A DNA stretch of 40,328 nt, taken from contig JAOOLH010000004.1 of assembly GCA_028408675.1 (NCBI GenBank), forward strand, positions 1-40,328. Reading direction: 5' to 3'. The DNA is from Prochlorococcus sp. AH-716-K03. Lineage in GTDB: Bacteria > Cyanobacteriota > Cyanobacteriia > PCC-6307 > Cyanobiaceae. Below are positions 28,617-37,582 of this stretch, in pieces. Positions within the stretch are counted from its first letter, which is position 1, and each line of letters opens with the position of its first letter. Both the position numbers and the translations under genes were made by a program. The notes under the pieces are model-generated. The model saw nothing but the letters and a program-made list of their open reading frames with translations. It made no database searches and had not been told where the DNA came from.

Positions 28617-28649
28617 ATCAAATAAATATCAAATAAATATCAAATAAAT
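28617..28649 (+). repeat. Three tandem 11-base repeats ATCAAATAAAT
   Basis: Three exact, head-to-tail copies (28617-28627, 28628-28638, 28639-28649) lie 20 bases before the start of the PCD-like gene. The 11-base period is close to one DNA helical turn, so all copies face the same side. Confidence 0.7.
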
Positions 28650-28669
28650 GTATAGTATTAATTGCTGTT

Positions 28670-28933
28670 ATGAATTATGTCCTAATGTGGAACAATAGGG
28701 ATTCGCCTTCAAGAATTGAAAAAAGGTTTGAGTTTGAGGAATATTTAAAAATTAGTAAATTCATGAAAATGGTTGATGAATTATGTAAAGAAAAAAATAT
28801 CTACCCAAACATTAGTTTTGGTAACAATTTTGTAAGTATTACAATTTTTTTAGGATCAAAAAATTTATCAAAAATTGAAAAAGATTTCTCCAATCAAATA
28901 GATAATTTTTATTCACAAATAAATGTTACCTAA
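28670..28933 (+). CDS. PCD-like alpha-carboxysome RuBisCO assembly factor (acRAF)
   Basis: An 87-residue protein with the pterin-4a-carbinolamine dehydratase fold: IEKRFEFEEYLKISKFMKMVDELC, then EKNIYPNISFGNNFVSITIFL and a C-terminal helix. The catalytic His-His-Pro of true dehydratases is replaced by Ile-Tyr-Pro, so it is unlikely to be an enzyme. Together with its place right after csoS4B, this identifies the family described as acRAF, which helps RuBisCO folding or assembly. The start is ATG 28670; ATG 28685 is an alternative. Its stop overlaps the next minus-strand gene by 4 bases. Confidence 0.88.
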   Translation: MNYVLMWNNRDSPSRIEKRFEFEEYLKISKFMKMVDELCKEKNIYPNISFGNNFVSITIFLGSKNLSKIEKDFSNQIDNFYSQINVT

Positions 28934-29157
28934 TAATGATTAGGTTTATCTATATCTCGTTTAATAAGAGCCATTAAATATGTAGGAGCTTTATACCTTC
29001 CAGGTAGGCATCTATTTAGTGTTTCAAGATGACCCCAACAAACTGTCCTCTCGATTTCTTTAAGTGAATTACCTTTTAAAATTAATAATCTTAGAGCTTT
29101 ACAAAATAAGGGATAACCTGCTTCTAGTTCGTCTATATTAAGCTTTGCTGCTGTCAT
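28930..29157 (-). CDS. Small unknown protein at the end of the carboxysome locus
   Basis: A 75-residue protein starting MTAAKLNIDELEAGYPLFCK and containing LILKGNSLKEIERTVCWGH, then LPGRYKAPTYLMALIKRDI. It is predicted mostly helical, with two cysteines (about residues 19 and 40) and a possible helix-turn-helix-like SLKEIERTVCWGHLETL. It resembles short proteins that I recall beside carboxysome genes in marine picocyanobacteria, perhaps DUF3136, but I could not check this. The start is ATG 29157. It converges on the assembly factor with a 4-base overlap. Function unknown. Confidence 0.75.
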   Translation of the reverse strand: MTAAKLNIDELEAGYPLFCKALRLLILKGNSLKEIERTVCWGHLETLNRCLPGRYKAPTYLMALIKRDIDKPNHY

Positions 29158-29242
29158 AGATCAAATAAGAATTATTAGTTAGTAATCTATACAAATATGG
29201 TGCATAATTGGCTCTTATTTAAGATTTCTAAATAATTATAAA

Positions 29243-29635
29243 TTAATCTAAAAAAGCGACGCAATCTATTTCAATTAAAACCCCTTTTGGTAAAGATGAA
29301 ACTTCTACACACGCTCTTGCAGGAGGGGCCTCTCCACTAAAAAAGTCACTATATATCTTATTCACAGTTTGAAAATTTTTTAAGTCAGTTAGATATATGG
29401 TTGTTTTAATAACATCCTCTGCTTGTGCTCCGCCCGCATTAAGAACCGCTAAAAGATTTTTTAAAACTTGAATAGTTTCTTCTTTAATATTACCTAAGGA
29501 GTTTATTTTATTTGAAACTGGATCGATAGCAATTTGACCAGAACAATAAATAAAATTTCCTGCTTTAATTGCTTGGTTATAAGGACCAACTGGATCTGGG
29601 GCATTGGAAGTTTTAATTACTTTTTTTGAAGACAT
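29243..29635 (-). CDS. ridA: RidA/YjgF/UK114 family enamine/imine deaminase
   Basis: Hydrolyses reactive enamine/imine intermediates such as 2-aminoacrylate made by PLP enzymes, to protect the cell. The 130 residues have the trimer-interface active-site Arg107 (PPARACVEV) and Glu122 (VLIEIDCVA), plus GPYNQAIKAGNFIYCSGQ at residues 17-34. All key residues are kept, so activity is likely. It is followed by gloB on the same strand after 24 bases, a possible two-gene detoxification unit. Confidence 0.95.
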   Translation of the reverse strand: MSSKKVIKTSNAPDPVGPYNQAIKAGNFIYCSGQIAIDPVSNKINSLGNIKEETIQVLKNLLAVLNAGGAQAEDVIKTTIYLTDLKNFQTVNKIYSDFFSGEAPPARACVEVSSLPKGVLIEIDCVAFLD

Positions 29636-29659
29636 TTGAAAAAGGATATTTCTATAAAT

Positions 29660-30400
29660 TTAAACCCATAAATCTTTATTATCTCTTAAATAAGAAAATA
29701 CTTTTAAATTATCTGCTTTTAAAAATAGATTAATTTTCATCTCTTCTTCGAGTAAGCATGGAATTGTAAGTTCTTTCAAAGAAATTTTTTTTTCAACTTC
29801 AGAGAGTTTCTCTTTTATATATTTATTATCTGGTTCAATATTTAATGCCCACAAAAGATTTGACTTGGTATATTCATGAGCACAATAAATAAGAGTATTA
29901 TTAGGTAATGATTTGATTCTTTTTAGGGAATTAAACATTTGCTTATAAGTGCCTTCAAAGATTCTTCCGCATCCAGCTGAAAATAATGTATCACCAACAA
30001 AAAGTACAGGTGTTTTATTTTTAAAATAGAAAGATATATGAGATCTTGTGTGTCCTAGGACTTCTAAAACTTGAACCTCCTCTCCTAGTAATTGGAGCTT
30101 GTCTCCGTCTTTAACTGATAAATTTTGAAAAGGTATTCGATCTTTTTCTTTCGCAGAGGCTATAATTTTAATATTTGGCCATTCTTTTATAAGCTTTTTA
30201 GTTCCTCCAATATGATCTGAGTGATGATGTGTTTGTAAAATAGCCTCTAAATTAAGATTATTCGATTTTATGAATTCAATTACGGGTTGAGATACTGCAG
30301 GATCTACTACTACTACTGAGTTATTTTTTTTCCATAGCCAAATTACATTATCACTTAGAACTTTAAGACCAATAATTGTTTGCTCTTTATTAAATTCCAT
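29660..30400 (-). CDS. gloB: Hydroxyacylglutathione hydrolase (glyoxalase II)
   Basis: Hydrolyses S-lactoylglutathione to lactate and glutathione, the second step of methylglyoxal removal. It is a metallo-beta-lactamase fold of 246 residues with [10 protein letters not shown] (His58, His60, Asp62, His63), [30 protein letters not shown] and YCAHEYT. The complete dinuclear metal set is present. The start is ATG 30400. It is divergent from hisG with 43 bases between starts. It fits with the GST-like and glutathione reductase genes further along. Confidence 0.95.
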   Translation of the reverse strand: MEFNKEQTIIGLKVLSDNVIWLWKKNNSVVVVDPAVSQPVIEFIKSNNLNLEAILQTHHHSDHIGGTKKLIKEWPNIKIIASAKEKDRIPFQNLSVKDGDKLQLLGEEVQVLEVLGHTRSHISFYFKNKTPVLFVGDTLFSAGCGRIFEGTYKQMFNSLKRIKSLPNNTLIYCAHEYTKSNLLWALNIEPDNKYIKEKLSEVEKKISLKELTIPCLLEEEMKINLFLKADNLKVFSYLRDNKDLWV

Positions 30401-30443
30401 TATTAACCTAGAATAAAAAAATTGTGTGAAATAAGATTGATCT

Positions 30444-31085
30444 ATGATTACTATAGCTTTACCAAAAGGAGCTCTGTTAGAGGATTCAATTTCAATTTTT
30501 AAAAAAGTAGGATTGAATTTCTCTGATGCATTGCTAGAGAATAATAGATCATTAACTATTGAATCAGAATGTAAACGAGCAAAAGCATTATTGGTAAGAA
30601 ATGGAGACGTCCCCGTTTATGTAAGTTACGGGCAAGCAGATTTAGGGATTGTAGGATACGATGTCTTACAAGAATCTGAATTGCAAGTTGCTAAATTACT
30701 TGATTTGGAATTTGGAGGATGTCATATGTCGCTTGCTGTTAAAAATACTAGTAATTATTCAAAACCTACCGATTTACCAGCTAATTGTAAAGTGGCAAGT
30801 AAATTCATAAAAACTGCAAGAGCTTATTTTGATGAATTAAATATACCCGTTGAGATCGTTCATTTAACTGGCTCGGTAGAGTTAGGGCCTATTACTGGGA
30901 TGGCAGAAGCAATAGTTGATCTTGTGGCAACAGGAAAGACTCTTAAAGAAAACGGTTTAAATAAAATTGATGATCTTTTTTATTCAACTGCAAGGTTAAT
31001 TGCTAATCCTCTTTCTATTAGATTAGATAGCAATTCTCTCCGAGATGTGATTTTATCAATAGAATCCTGTAAGGGCTTTATATAG
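30444..31085 (+). CDS. hisG: ATP phosphoribosyltransferase, short form
   Basis: First enzyme of histidine synthesis, joining ATP and PRPP. The 213 residues are the short (HisG_S) form, which lacks the regulatory C-terminal domain and needs the HisRS-like partner HisZ, not present in the window. Motifs include [31 protein letters not shown], and the PRPP loop [25 protein letters not shown] 30444. The ABC exporter gene begins 13 bases after its stop. Confidence 0.96.
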   Translation: MITIALPKGALLEDSISIFKKVGLNFSDALLENNRSLTIESECKRAKALLVRNGDVPVYVSYGQADLGIVGYDVLQESELQVAKLLDLEFGGCHMSLAVKNTSNYSKPTDLPANCKVASKFIKTARAYFDELNIPVEIVHLTGSVELGPITGMAEAIVDLVATGKTLKENGLNKIDDLFYSTARLIANPLSIRLDSNSLRDVILSIESCKGFI

Positions 31086-31098
31086 AAATTTCAAATAA

Positions 31099-32895
31099 AT
31101 GTTTTTAAATGATTTTAATAGAATCAAAAAATTAGGTAGATATTTAACTAAAGATAAAAAAACAATCTATCTTATTTTAATTGTCTTATTACCAGTCTCT
31201 TTCGCAGGGGCAATTCAACCATTATTGGTTGGTCAGGCAATAACAATCCTAAAAAATGAGAGTACAGACGTTTGGTTAAGTAAAACCTTCTTTGGACAAT
31301 CTATAAATTTAATTATCATCACCTTGTTTATAACTGTTCTTTTTAGATTAGTTTTGCAAGGTTATCAGTCATATAATATTCAAGCAGTTGGACAAAGATT
31401 GACTGCCAGGATTAGAAGAGAACTTTTTGAACATTCTATTTCTCTATCTCTCAAGTATCACGATAAGATGCCTGTCGGCAAATTATTAACAAGACTTACT
31501 AATGATGTAGATGCCTTAGCAGAGGTTTTTGGTAGCGGGGCAGTTGGAGTTATTGCAGATTTTGTAAGTCTTATAGTTATTTCATTAACAATGCTTTCTA
31601 TAGATAGAGGCTTAGCTATTTTGCTTCTTTTAACTCAAATTCCTGTTTCATATTTTATTATCTGGCTTCAAAAACGCTATAGAAAAGCAAATTATCAAGT
31701 TAGAGAGGAATTGTCCCAACTCAACTCTGACTTCCAAGAGAATCTTCAAGGATTAGAGGTTGTTCAGATGTTTAGGAGAGAGTTTTTTAATAGCAAGAAA
31801 TTTTCTAATACAGGTATTGCATATCAGAAAGCTGTTAATGGAACCATTTTTTACGACAGTAGTATTTCTGCTTTTATAGAGTGGATATCCCTTGCTGCAG
31901 TTTCTTTGGTATTAGCTGTTGGAGGTTATTTAGTTACTTCTGGAAATATTGGTTTAGGAACATTAACAACTTTTATTCTTTACTCACAAAGACTCTTCGA
32001 ACCATTGAGACAGTTAGCAGAGAGATTTACACAGATTCAAGGAGGACTTACTGCTGTAGAAAGAATAAATGAATTGTTAGACGAAGAAATTGAGATTAAA
32101 GACTCTATTCTTTCTCAAAAGATGTTGGAAGATATTTTAAGTAAGGATTATAAATTTAAAGGCAAAATTGAATTTCGAAATGTCAATTTCTACTATAAAA
32201 ATGGAGACCATGTGATAAAAGATTTATCATTTTTAGTTAATCCAGGAGAACATGTAGCTTTTGTTGGTCCTACTGGTTCTGGTAAAACAACTATAATCAG
32301 ACTACTTTGCAGATTATATGAGCCTCAAGAAGGTCAGATTCTAATAGATGATGTAAACATTAAAGATATTCCAATAGCTAGACTTAGAAACATGCTAGGC
32401 GTTGTCTTACAAGATACTTTTATTTTTAGTGGAAATGTTGCAGAAAACTTAAAATTAAGTACCAATATTAATAATCAAGACTTAAAAAATATTTGTAAAG
32501 AATTGGGCTTAGACGGTTTACTTAAAAAGTTACCTGATGGGTTGAATACTTATTTAAGAGAAAGAGGAGGTAATCTTTCATCTGGTGAAAGACAACTTCT
32601 TTCAGTAGCAAGAGTAGCTATAAGAAATCCTATTATTTTGATATTGGATGAAGCTACTGCATTTATGGACCCCTCTACAGAAGCTACTTTGCAAAAAGAT
32701 CTTGAAAGGATATTAAATAAAAGAACAGCATTAGTGATAGCTCATAGATTAGCTACTATTGAAAAATCTGATAAGATATTAGTCTTAAAAGGAGGCGTTT
32801 TAATTGAAGAAGGAAATCACAAAGAACTTAGACTCAAAAAGGGATTATATTTTCAGCTATCTGAGCTTCAAGAAAAAGGATTTGCTAGCTTTTAA
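31099..32895 (+). CDS. ABC exporter half-transporter (permease-ATPase fusion)
   Basis: A 598-residue membrane exporter of the multidrug/lipid type, probably working as a homodimer. Six transmembrane segments occupy about residues 20-310, and the ATPase domain is C-terminal: Walker A GPTGSGKTT near residue 391, Q-loop GVVLQDTFIF, signature LSSGERQL near 494, Walker B IILILDEAT near 513 and the switch His in IAHRLAT. The sequence resembles MsbA/MdlB-like cyanobacterial exporters. The substrate cannot be told. Its stop overlaps the start of the GNAT gene by 1 base (TAATG). Confidence 0.95.
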   Translation: MFLNDFNRIKKLGRYLTKDKKTIYLILIVLLPVSFAGAIQPLLVGQAITILKNESTDVWLSKTFFGQSINLIIITLFITVLFRLVLQGYQSYNIQAVGQRLTARIRRELFEHSISLSLKYHDKMPVGKLLTRLTNDVDALAEVFGSGAVGVIADFVSLIVISLTMLSIDRGLAILLLLTQIPVSYFIIWLQKRYRKANYQVREELSQLNSDFQENLQGLEVVQMFRREFFNSKKFSNTGIAYQKAVNGTIFYDSSISAFIEWISLAAVSLVLAVGGYLVTSGNIGLGTLTTFILYSQRLFEPLRQLAERFTQIQGGLTAVERINELLDEEIEIKDSILSQKMLEDILSKDYKFKGKIEFRNVNFYYKNGDHVIKDLSFLVNPGEHVAFVGPTGSGKTTIIRLLCRLYEPQEGQILIDDVNIKDIPIARLRNMLGVVLQDTFIFSGNVAENLKLSTNINNQDLKNICKELGLDGLLKKLPDGLNTYLRERGGNLSSGERQLLSVARVAIRNPIILILDEATAFMDPSTEATLQKDLERILNKRTALVIAHRLATIEKSDKILVLKGGVLIEEGNHKELRLKKGLYFQLSELQEKGFASF

Positions 32896-33425
32896 TGATT
32901 TTTAGGAACAAAGGATCATCAATTAAGAAAACAAATACTCTTTCACAGAATGAGCTACATAAATATTATGGTTCAAATTCTTATGAATTCACTCATAAAG
33001 ATAAGGAAGAAATTTTTGTTTGTAGTAAATGTAAGGAGTTTGACCTGATAGAGTTAGATCAACTATTGCAGACTGTGGGATGGAGTAGGCGGCCAATAAG
33101 GAGAGTAAAAAGAGCTTTAGAATTTAGTATTTTAGTAATAGGTTTATGGCGCCACGATGATAAATTCCCTAGACTTGTAGGCTTCGCTAGATGCACTGGA
33201 GATGGAGTTATTGAAGCAACTATATGGGATGTTGCAGTCAATCCTGTTTATCAAGGACTAGGTTTAGGTAAGGAATTGATGAATTATATATTGCAAGAAT
33301 TAAAAAAAATTGGGATATCAAAAGTTACTTTATTTGCTGATGCAGAGGTTGTTTCTTTTTATAAAAGACAAGGTTGGGTTTTGGAACCAAAAGGTTCAAA
33401 ATGTGCCTTTTGGTACGCAAATTAG
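32895..33425 (+). CDS. GNAT-family N-acetyltransferase
   Basis: Acetyl-CoA-dependent acetyltransferase of 176 residues. Motif A, DVAVNPVYQGLGLGKELMNYIL (about residues 114-135), contains the Q-x-x-G-x-G pyrophosphate loop. The preceding strand pair ends FARCTGDGVIEATIWDVAV, and the C-terminal FYKRQGWVLEP completes the fold. It looks close to the plastid/cyanobacterial GNAT group that includes serotonin or protein N-acetyltransferases, but the substrate is open. The 1-base overlap with the ABC exporter implies coupled translation. It converges on the glycosyltransferase gene with one base between stops. Confidence 0.9.
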   Translation: MIFRNKGSSIKKTNTLSQNELHKYYGSNSYEFTHKDKEEIFVCSKCKEFDLIELDQLLQTVGWSRRPIRRVKRALEFSILVIGLWRHDDKFPRLVGFARCTGDGVIEATIWDVAVNPVYQGLGLGKELMNYILQELKKIGISKVTLFADAEVVSFYKRQGWVLEPKGSKCAFWYAN

Positions 33426-33426
33426 C

Positions 33427-34110
33427 TTAATTCTTATAGTAATCATTATATAAAGATTCTATAGATTCTCCTCTTAACCACCTTTTCCTGAAATTCCAAT
33501 TCTTAAGTGCCTGAAAAATAATATTAGTTTTATCCCACTTCCTACTACTTGTATAAATTGGAATATTTAACATTTTTAAAGATACTTTATTCTTTAATCT
33601 TTTTATAAAATCTAAATCCTCCATCAAAGGAATTTTTTTGTAACCTTTATATTTAAAATATGTAGTTCTATGAATTAATAGTCCTTGATCTCCATATGGA
33701 TCTTTGAATAGATAGCTTCTAATGTTTACAACGATTTCAAGAATTCTGTAAAGAATCTTCTTATTGTTAATCTTGAATTTAAAAAAATAAATAAAATTGA
33801 TATCACTTCTGATGACTGAGTTTATTTTTTTATACCATCCTTGATTCAGCCTGGAATCTGCATGTATGAAAAAGAACCAATTTCCCTCAGCTTTTTTAGC
33901 TCCAATATTTAGTTGGAACCCTCTGTTTTTTTTTTTGGATTTAACTATTTTTGTTCCATATATATGTGATATGTCTCGAGTTTTATCTTTACTATTACAA
34001 TCCACAATTATAATTTCTGTTTCCTCATCAATGATTGATAAATCTGAGAGAAGTAGTGGTAAATGTTGGGCTTCATTATATGTAGGAATAATAATTGAGA
34101 TTTTAGGCAA
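33427..34110 (-). CDS. Family 2 glycosyltransferase (rSAM/selenodomain-associated type 2)
   Basis: GT-A fold glycosyltransferase of 227 residues. It begins KISIIIPTYNEAQHL, has IIIVDCNSKDKT, the D-x-D-like FFIHADSRL and EDLDFIKRLK. The length and motifs fit the TIGR04283-type group, some members of which are linked to arsenosugar synthesis. The start is TTG 34110, which places the first beta strand immediately. Five bases separate it from the upstream DUF2064 gene, the usual partner of this type, so they form an operon. No radical-SAM partner is visible here. Confidence 0.88.
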   Translation of the reverse strand: MPKISIIIPTYNEAQHLPLLLSDLSIIDEETEIIIVDCNSKDKTRDISHIYGTKIVKSKKKNRGFQLNIGAKKAEGNWFFFIHADSRLNQGWYKKINSVIRSDINFIYFFKFKINNKKILYRILEIVVNIRSYLFKDPYGDQGLLIHRTTYFKYKGYKKIPLMEDLDFIKRLKNKVSLKMLNIPIYTSSRKWDKTNIIFQALKNWNFRKRWLRGESIESLYNDYYKN

Positions 34111-34115
34111 CTTAA

Positions 34116-34736
34116 TTATTCTCTTTTTTCGATATCTATTATTGTATCAATATCTATTTTCCTATGAAGGAAATCATATTTTAAGTCCATTGAAGAAAAG
34201 TTATTAATAGTTTGTTTAAGTACGTCTTCTTTACCCCATTTAATATTTATAAAAGGTAAATATAAACTAGTGGTTAATAATCTTGCTGAAAAAGCCATTA
34301 GCCAATATCCTCCGTCATTTGAGGGTCCTAAAATAAGATCATTTTTTTTAAGTTTTAAAAGCGTATTTAATAAATCCATATGACAAAAATCTGGTAGATC
34401 AGTCCCAATAAATATGATATTTTTTTTGCTTGTTAAAAAATATTTTTTATTAATGAGAATTTGCCTTCTCATCCTTTCTCCTAAACATCCTCTCCCTTGT
34501 AAATTAAAATTTTTAATTCCTAACTCATTAGACCACCTTTTACTCTTTTTTAATCCAATACCAGATATAGCTAAGGAAATATCTATTAAACCTTTCTTTG
34601 AAACAGATTTAGCAACTGAGACTGTATGCTCTGTCATTTTTCTTTGCACATTAGAAGAACTTAATTTTCCAATATCTTTTGATAATCTTGTTTTACAACG
34701 ACCATAAGCATGCCACTTAGCCATCACTATTAGCAT
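34116..34736 (-). CDS. DUF2064 nucleotidyl/glycosyltransferase-like protein
   Basis: A member of the TIGR04282/DUF2064 group, with a GT-A-like nucleotide-binding fold. Visible motifs are MLIVMAKWHAYGRCKTRLSK at the N-terminus, IFIGTDLPDF in the middle, and LILGPSNDGGYWLMAFS. I prefer ATG 34736 (206 residues). A TTG at 34749 would add five residues. The family is often paired with the TIGR04283 glycosyltransferase, as here. The reaction is not established. It is divergent from dnaA. Confidence 0.85.
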   Translation of the reverse strand: MLIVMAKWHAYGRCKTRLSKDIGKLSSSNVQRKMTEHTVSVAKSVSKKGLIDISLAISGIGLKKSKRWSNELGIKNFNLQGRGCLGERMRRQILINKKYFLTSKKNIIFIGTDLPDFCHMDLLNTLLKLKKNDLILGPSNDGGYWLMAFSARLLTTSLYLPFINIKWGKEDVLKQTINNFSSMDLKYDFLHRKIDIDTIIDIEKRE

Positions 34737-34921
34737 TGCTTTATCCAACAAAACAAAATTCAGTTGTAATTATTATAAAGTTTAGATAACTAAAAGATTT
34801 CACTTTTTTAAAAATTTATAATCTGCATTGTTAATAAATTTTAAATTTATCGTGATCTTATGATTTGAGAATGACCAATTAATAATTCCCCACTAGATTA
34901 AAAATCTACTGAATAAATTTA

Positions 34922-36313
34922 GTGCAAGCAACCAATCCTATTTGGGCAGAAGTTCAACAATTACTTCAAAAGAATTTAAGCAAGCCTTCCTTTGAAACTT
35001 GGATAAGGCCAGCTAGATTTAACTGTTTTGAAAATGGCTTGTTAACTTTGATCACTCCAAATAACTTTACAAGTGATTGGCTAAGAAAAAATTATAGTGA
35101 AACTATTGAAAAAGCTGCAGAAGAGATTTGCGGACATAATGTAAAAGTAGTTTTTAAGTCTGAATCTAATATCAATAACAATTCAAATAATACTGATTTT
35201 GTTAGCCAACAAAATAATAATTCTCAGACAAAGTCTATTGCTACAAGTCAAAGTAATAATTTAACTAATAGATCAAAAAAATATCATTCTTTAAACATAC
35301 GTTATGTATTTAAAAGATTTGTTGTAGGGCCTAATAGTCGAATGGCACATGCTGCGGCTTTAGCTGTCGCAGAATCTCCAGGAAGAGAATTTAATCCATT
35401 ATTTATTTGTGGTGGTGTTGGCCTTGGAAAGACTCACTTAATGCAAGCTATTGGCCACTATCGAGTAGAAATTGATCCGGAAGCTAAAGTTTTGTACGTA
35501 TCAACTGAAACTTTTAGTAGCGATTTAATTCAATCTATAAGAAAAGATGGAATGCATGCCTTTAAAAGTAAATATAGATCAGTAGATTTATTATTGATTG
35601 ACGATATTCAATTCTTGGAGGGTAAGGAATATACACAAGAAGAATTTTTTAATACTTTCAATGCTTTATACGAAGCAGGCAAACAAATCGTTATCGCAAG
35701 TGATAGGCCTCCTAGTCAAATACCTAAATTACAAGAAAGATTAATCTCTAGATTTTCAATGGGTTTAATAGCAGATATTCAACCGCCTGACATAGAGACA
35801 AGAATGGCAATTCTTCAGAAAAAAGCTGAACAAGAAAGAATGAATCTCCCCAGAGATTTGATTCAATTTATAGCAGGAAGATTTTCTTCAAATATTCGAG
35901 AATTAGAGGGGGCTTTTACTAGGGCCGTAGCATTTGCATCAATAACTGGGTTACCGATGACTGTTCAATCAATTGCTCCAATGCTTGATCCAAATAGTGT
36001 TGGAGTGGTAGTGACTCCCAAGCAGGTAATAAAAAAAGTTTCCGATTTCTTTGAAGTCTCAGCTGAAGAGTTAGTTAGTTCAAGCAGGAGAAAGCCAGTA
36101 AGTCAGGCAAGACAAATAGGCATGTATCTCATGAGGCAAGGAACTGATCTAAGCCTTCCAAAAATTGGAGATGAATTTGGTGGTAAGGACCATACAACAG
36201 TTATGTATGCTATTGAGCAAGTGGAAAAAAAATTATCAAGTGATCCTAATGTTGCAAGTCAAGTACAAAAAATTAAAGATTTGCTTCAAATCGATTCAAG
36301 AAAAAATTTATAA
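34922..36313 (+). CDS. dnaA: Chromosomal replication initiator DnaA
   Basis: AAA+ ATPase that binds DnaA boxes. The 463 residues show domain I ([23 protein letters not shown]), an Asn/Gln/Ser-rich linker at about residues 82-120, the AAA+ domain with Walker [10 protein letters not shown] (164-172) and Walker [10 protein letters not shown] (223-231), and domain IV with [18 protein letters not shown] and [11 protein letters not shown]. The start is GTG 34922. It is not beside dnaN, and I see no cluster of DnaA boxes in the 185-base divergent spacer upstream. This agrees with the common cyanobacterial separation of dnaA from the origin. Confidence 0.98.
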   Translation: MQATNPIWAEVQQLLQKNLSKPSFETWIRPARFNCFENGLLTLITPNNFTSDWLRKNYSETIEKAAEEICGHNVKVVFKSESNINNNSNNTDFVSQQNNNSQTKSIATSQSNNLTNRSKKYHSLNIRYVFKRFVVGPNSRMAHAAALAVAESPGREFNPLFICGGVGLGKTHLMQAIGHYRVEIDPEAKVLYVSTETFSSDLIQSIRKDGMHAFKSKYRSVDLLLIDDIQFLEGKEYTQEEFFNTFNALYEAGKQIVIASDRPPSQIPKLQERLISRFSMGLIADIQPPDIETRMAILQKKAEQERMNLPRDLIQFIAGRFSSNIRELEGAFTRAVAFASITGLPMTVQSIAPMLDPNSVGVVVTPKQVIKKVSDFFEVSAEELVSSSRRKPVSQARQIGMYLMRQGTDLSLPKIGDEFGGKDHTTVMYAIEQVEKKLSSDPNVASQVQKIKDLLQIDSRKNL

Positions 36314-36316
36314 TCC

Positions 36317-37546
36317 TTAATTCAATATGAATTTTGCAGGGTCTTGATCATATCGATGCTTAATGGGTATCCTATCTTCTTCTTTATTTTTGCAAAGTGA
36401 TTCTATTTTATTTAAAGATTGCCTAAATAATCTTGCTGAAATAACTGGCATATCTCTTGGCACTGAAATTCTATTTTTCAAATATCTTAGAGATTTACTT
36501 CCAATATTTTCGGGTACTCTTACCTCTCCTGTAATCATATGTGTAAGAGCGGATCTTAATGATTCATCAAAGAATCCTTTATCGTGTGGGTTTGTTTTAA
36601 TTAAATTCTCTTTAAACTTTAATACTCTTTTCAGGGCAATATTAGTGTAATATTTTGAATCATAATTTTTATTCAGTTCAAAATTACCAAGACCTTCTCC
36701 AGTATCTATTAACTTAGATAAAGCGATTTGTTCCTCATTTCTTTCTTTGTAACATCCACCCATTTGTGGTGGTAAATCATGAGAATGAGTATGAAAATCC
36801 CCCTGAGTTCCTCTATAAGTGCTTTTACCTTCAAAAAGGGTAAGCCAGTTATCTACATTTCGGTAATTATATCTTAAATTAAATCCCTTGTAATAAATTA
36901 AAGATGCATTCATTCTCTCCATATAAGGAATAAAAATTATATCTCCTGTCCCAGGCTCTATCTCCCCTGAATTAGATACTGATGGATCAATAAACCCTGA
37001 TTTTGATCTTCTCAAGGTTTCATCAAATTTAGAAATAGATTCTTTAAATCTTTTTTTTCTAAAAGAAATATCAATAAAATTAAAGCTTTCTCGGCAAAGC
37101 CAATTACACCAAGATCTGAAAATTTCTCTTTCTAATTCTCGTGTTTCTTTAAGGTTACTTGACGTTATATAAGAACCTAATGCTCCAAATTCATTTTCTA
37201 AGAAAGCTATTATATTATCGCTTTCAGTTATAACTTGCCCTTTAAATTCAATGGCTGGTAATTTGCCTGAGCTGACTTTATCAAGAAACCAACTTTCTTT
37301 TTGGCCATAGCAAAACATATTTATTTTTTTGACCCTATAAGGAATTCTCTTGAATTCAAGCCATAACCATATTTTCTGACAATAAGGACACCATGAATGC
37401 CTATCCCTATAAAGGGTAACTATGGCATCATTTTCGGTATAACCAAATAATCTTAAATTTGAGTAGGAATTATTAATACCATTAACTCTGTCAATATCTT
37501 CTATTTCGAATTTACTTAAATCTTCCCATGTCAAAATCTCAGTCAT
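36317..37546 (-). CDS. Glutathione S-transferase-like protein with CPYC motif
   Basis: A 409-residue protein, much longer than a standard GST. A thioredoxin-fold N-terminal domain at about residues 40-125 contains the redox pair CPYC (Cys53, Cys56) in RHSWCPYCQKIW, then GKLPAIEFKGQVITESDNII, the GST glutathione-binding pattern. A long helical C-terminal region follows. The CPYC suggests glutaredoxin- or omega-class-like thiol transfer rather than classic conjugation. It converges with dnaA (3-base gap) and is divergent from glutathione reductase by 36 bases, a plausible functional pairing. ATG 37546. Confidence 0.85.
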   Translation of the reverse strand: MTEILTWEDLSKFEIEDIDRVNGINNSYSNLRLFGYTENDAIVTLYRDRHSWCPYCQKIWLWLEFKRIPYRVKKINMFCYGQKESWFLDKVSSGKLPAIEFKGQVITESDNIIAFLENEFGALGSYITSSNLKETRELEREIFRSWCNWLCRESFNFIDISFRKKRFKESISKFDETLRRSKSGFIDPSVSNSGEIEPGTGDIIFIPYMERMNASLIYYKGFNLRYNYRNVDNWLTLFEGKSTYRGTQGDFHTHSHDLPPQMGGCYKERNEEQIALSKLIDTGEGLGNFELNKNYDSKYYTNIALKRVLKFKENLIKTNPHDKGFFDESLRSALTHMITGEVRVPENIGSKSLRYLKNRISVPRDMPVISARLFRQSLNKIESLCKNKEEDRIPIKHRYDQDPAKFILN

Positions 37547-37582
37547 TCCTTTAATTTAAGTTGTAAACTAAGGTTATGATAG

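Noticed and set aside
28617-28649. Tandem 11-mers as a CRISPR-like or phage attachment element
   Set aside because: The repeats are contiguous with no spacers and there are no cas, integrase or tRNA genes nearby.
34741-34749. DnaA-box-like TTATCCAAC before dnaA
   Set aside because: Only seven of nine bases match the consensus TTATCCACA, and it is single, so it is not enough for an origin or autoregulation call.
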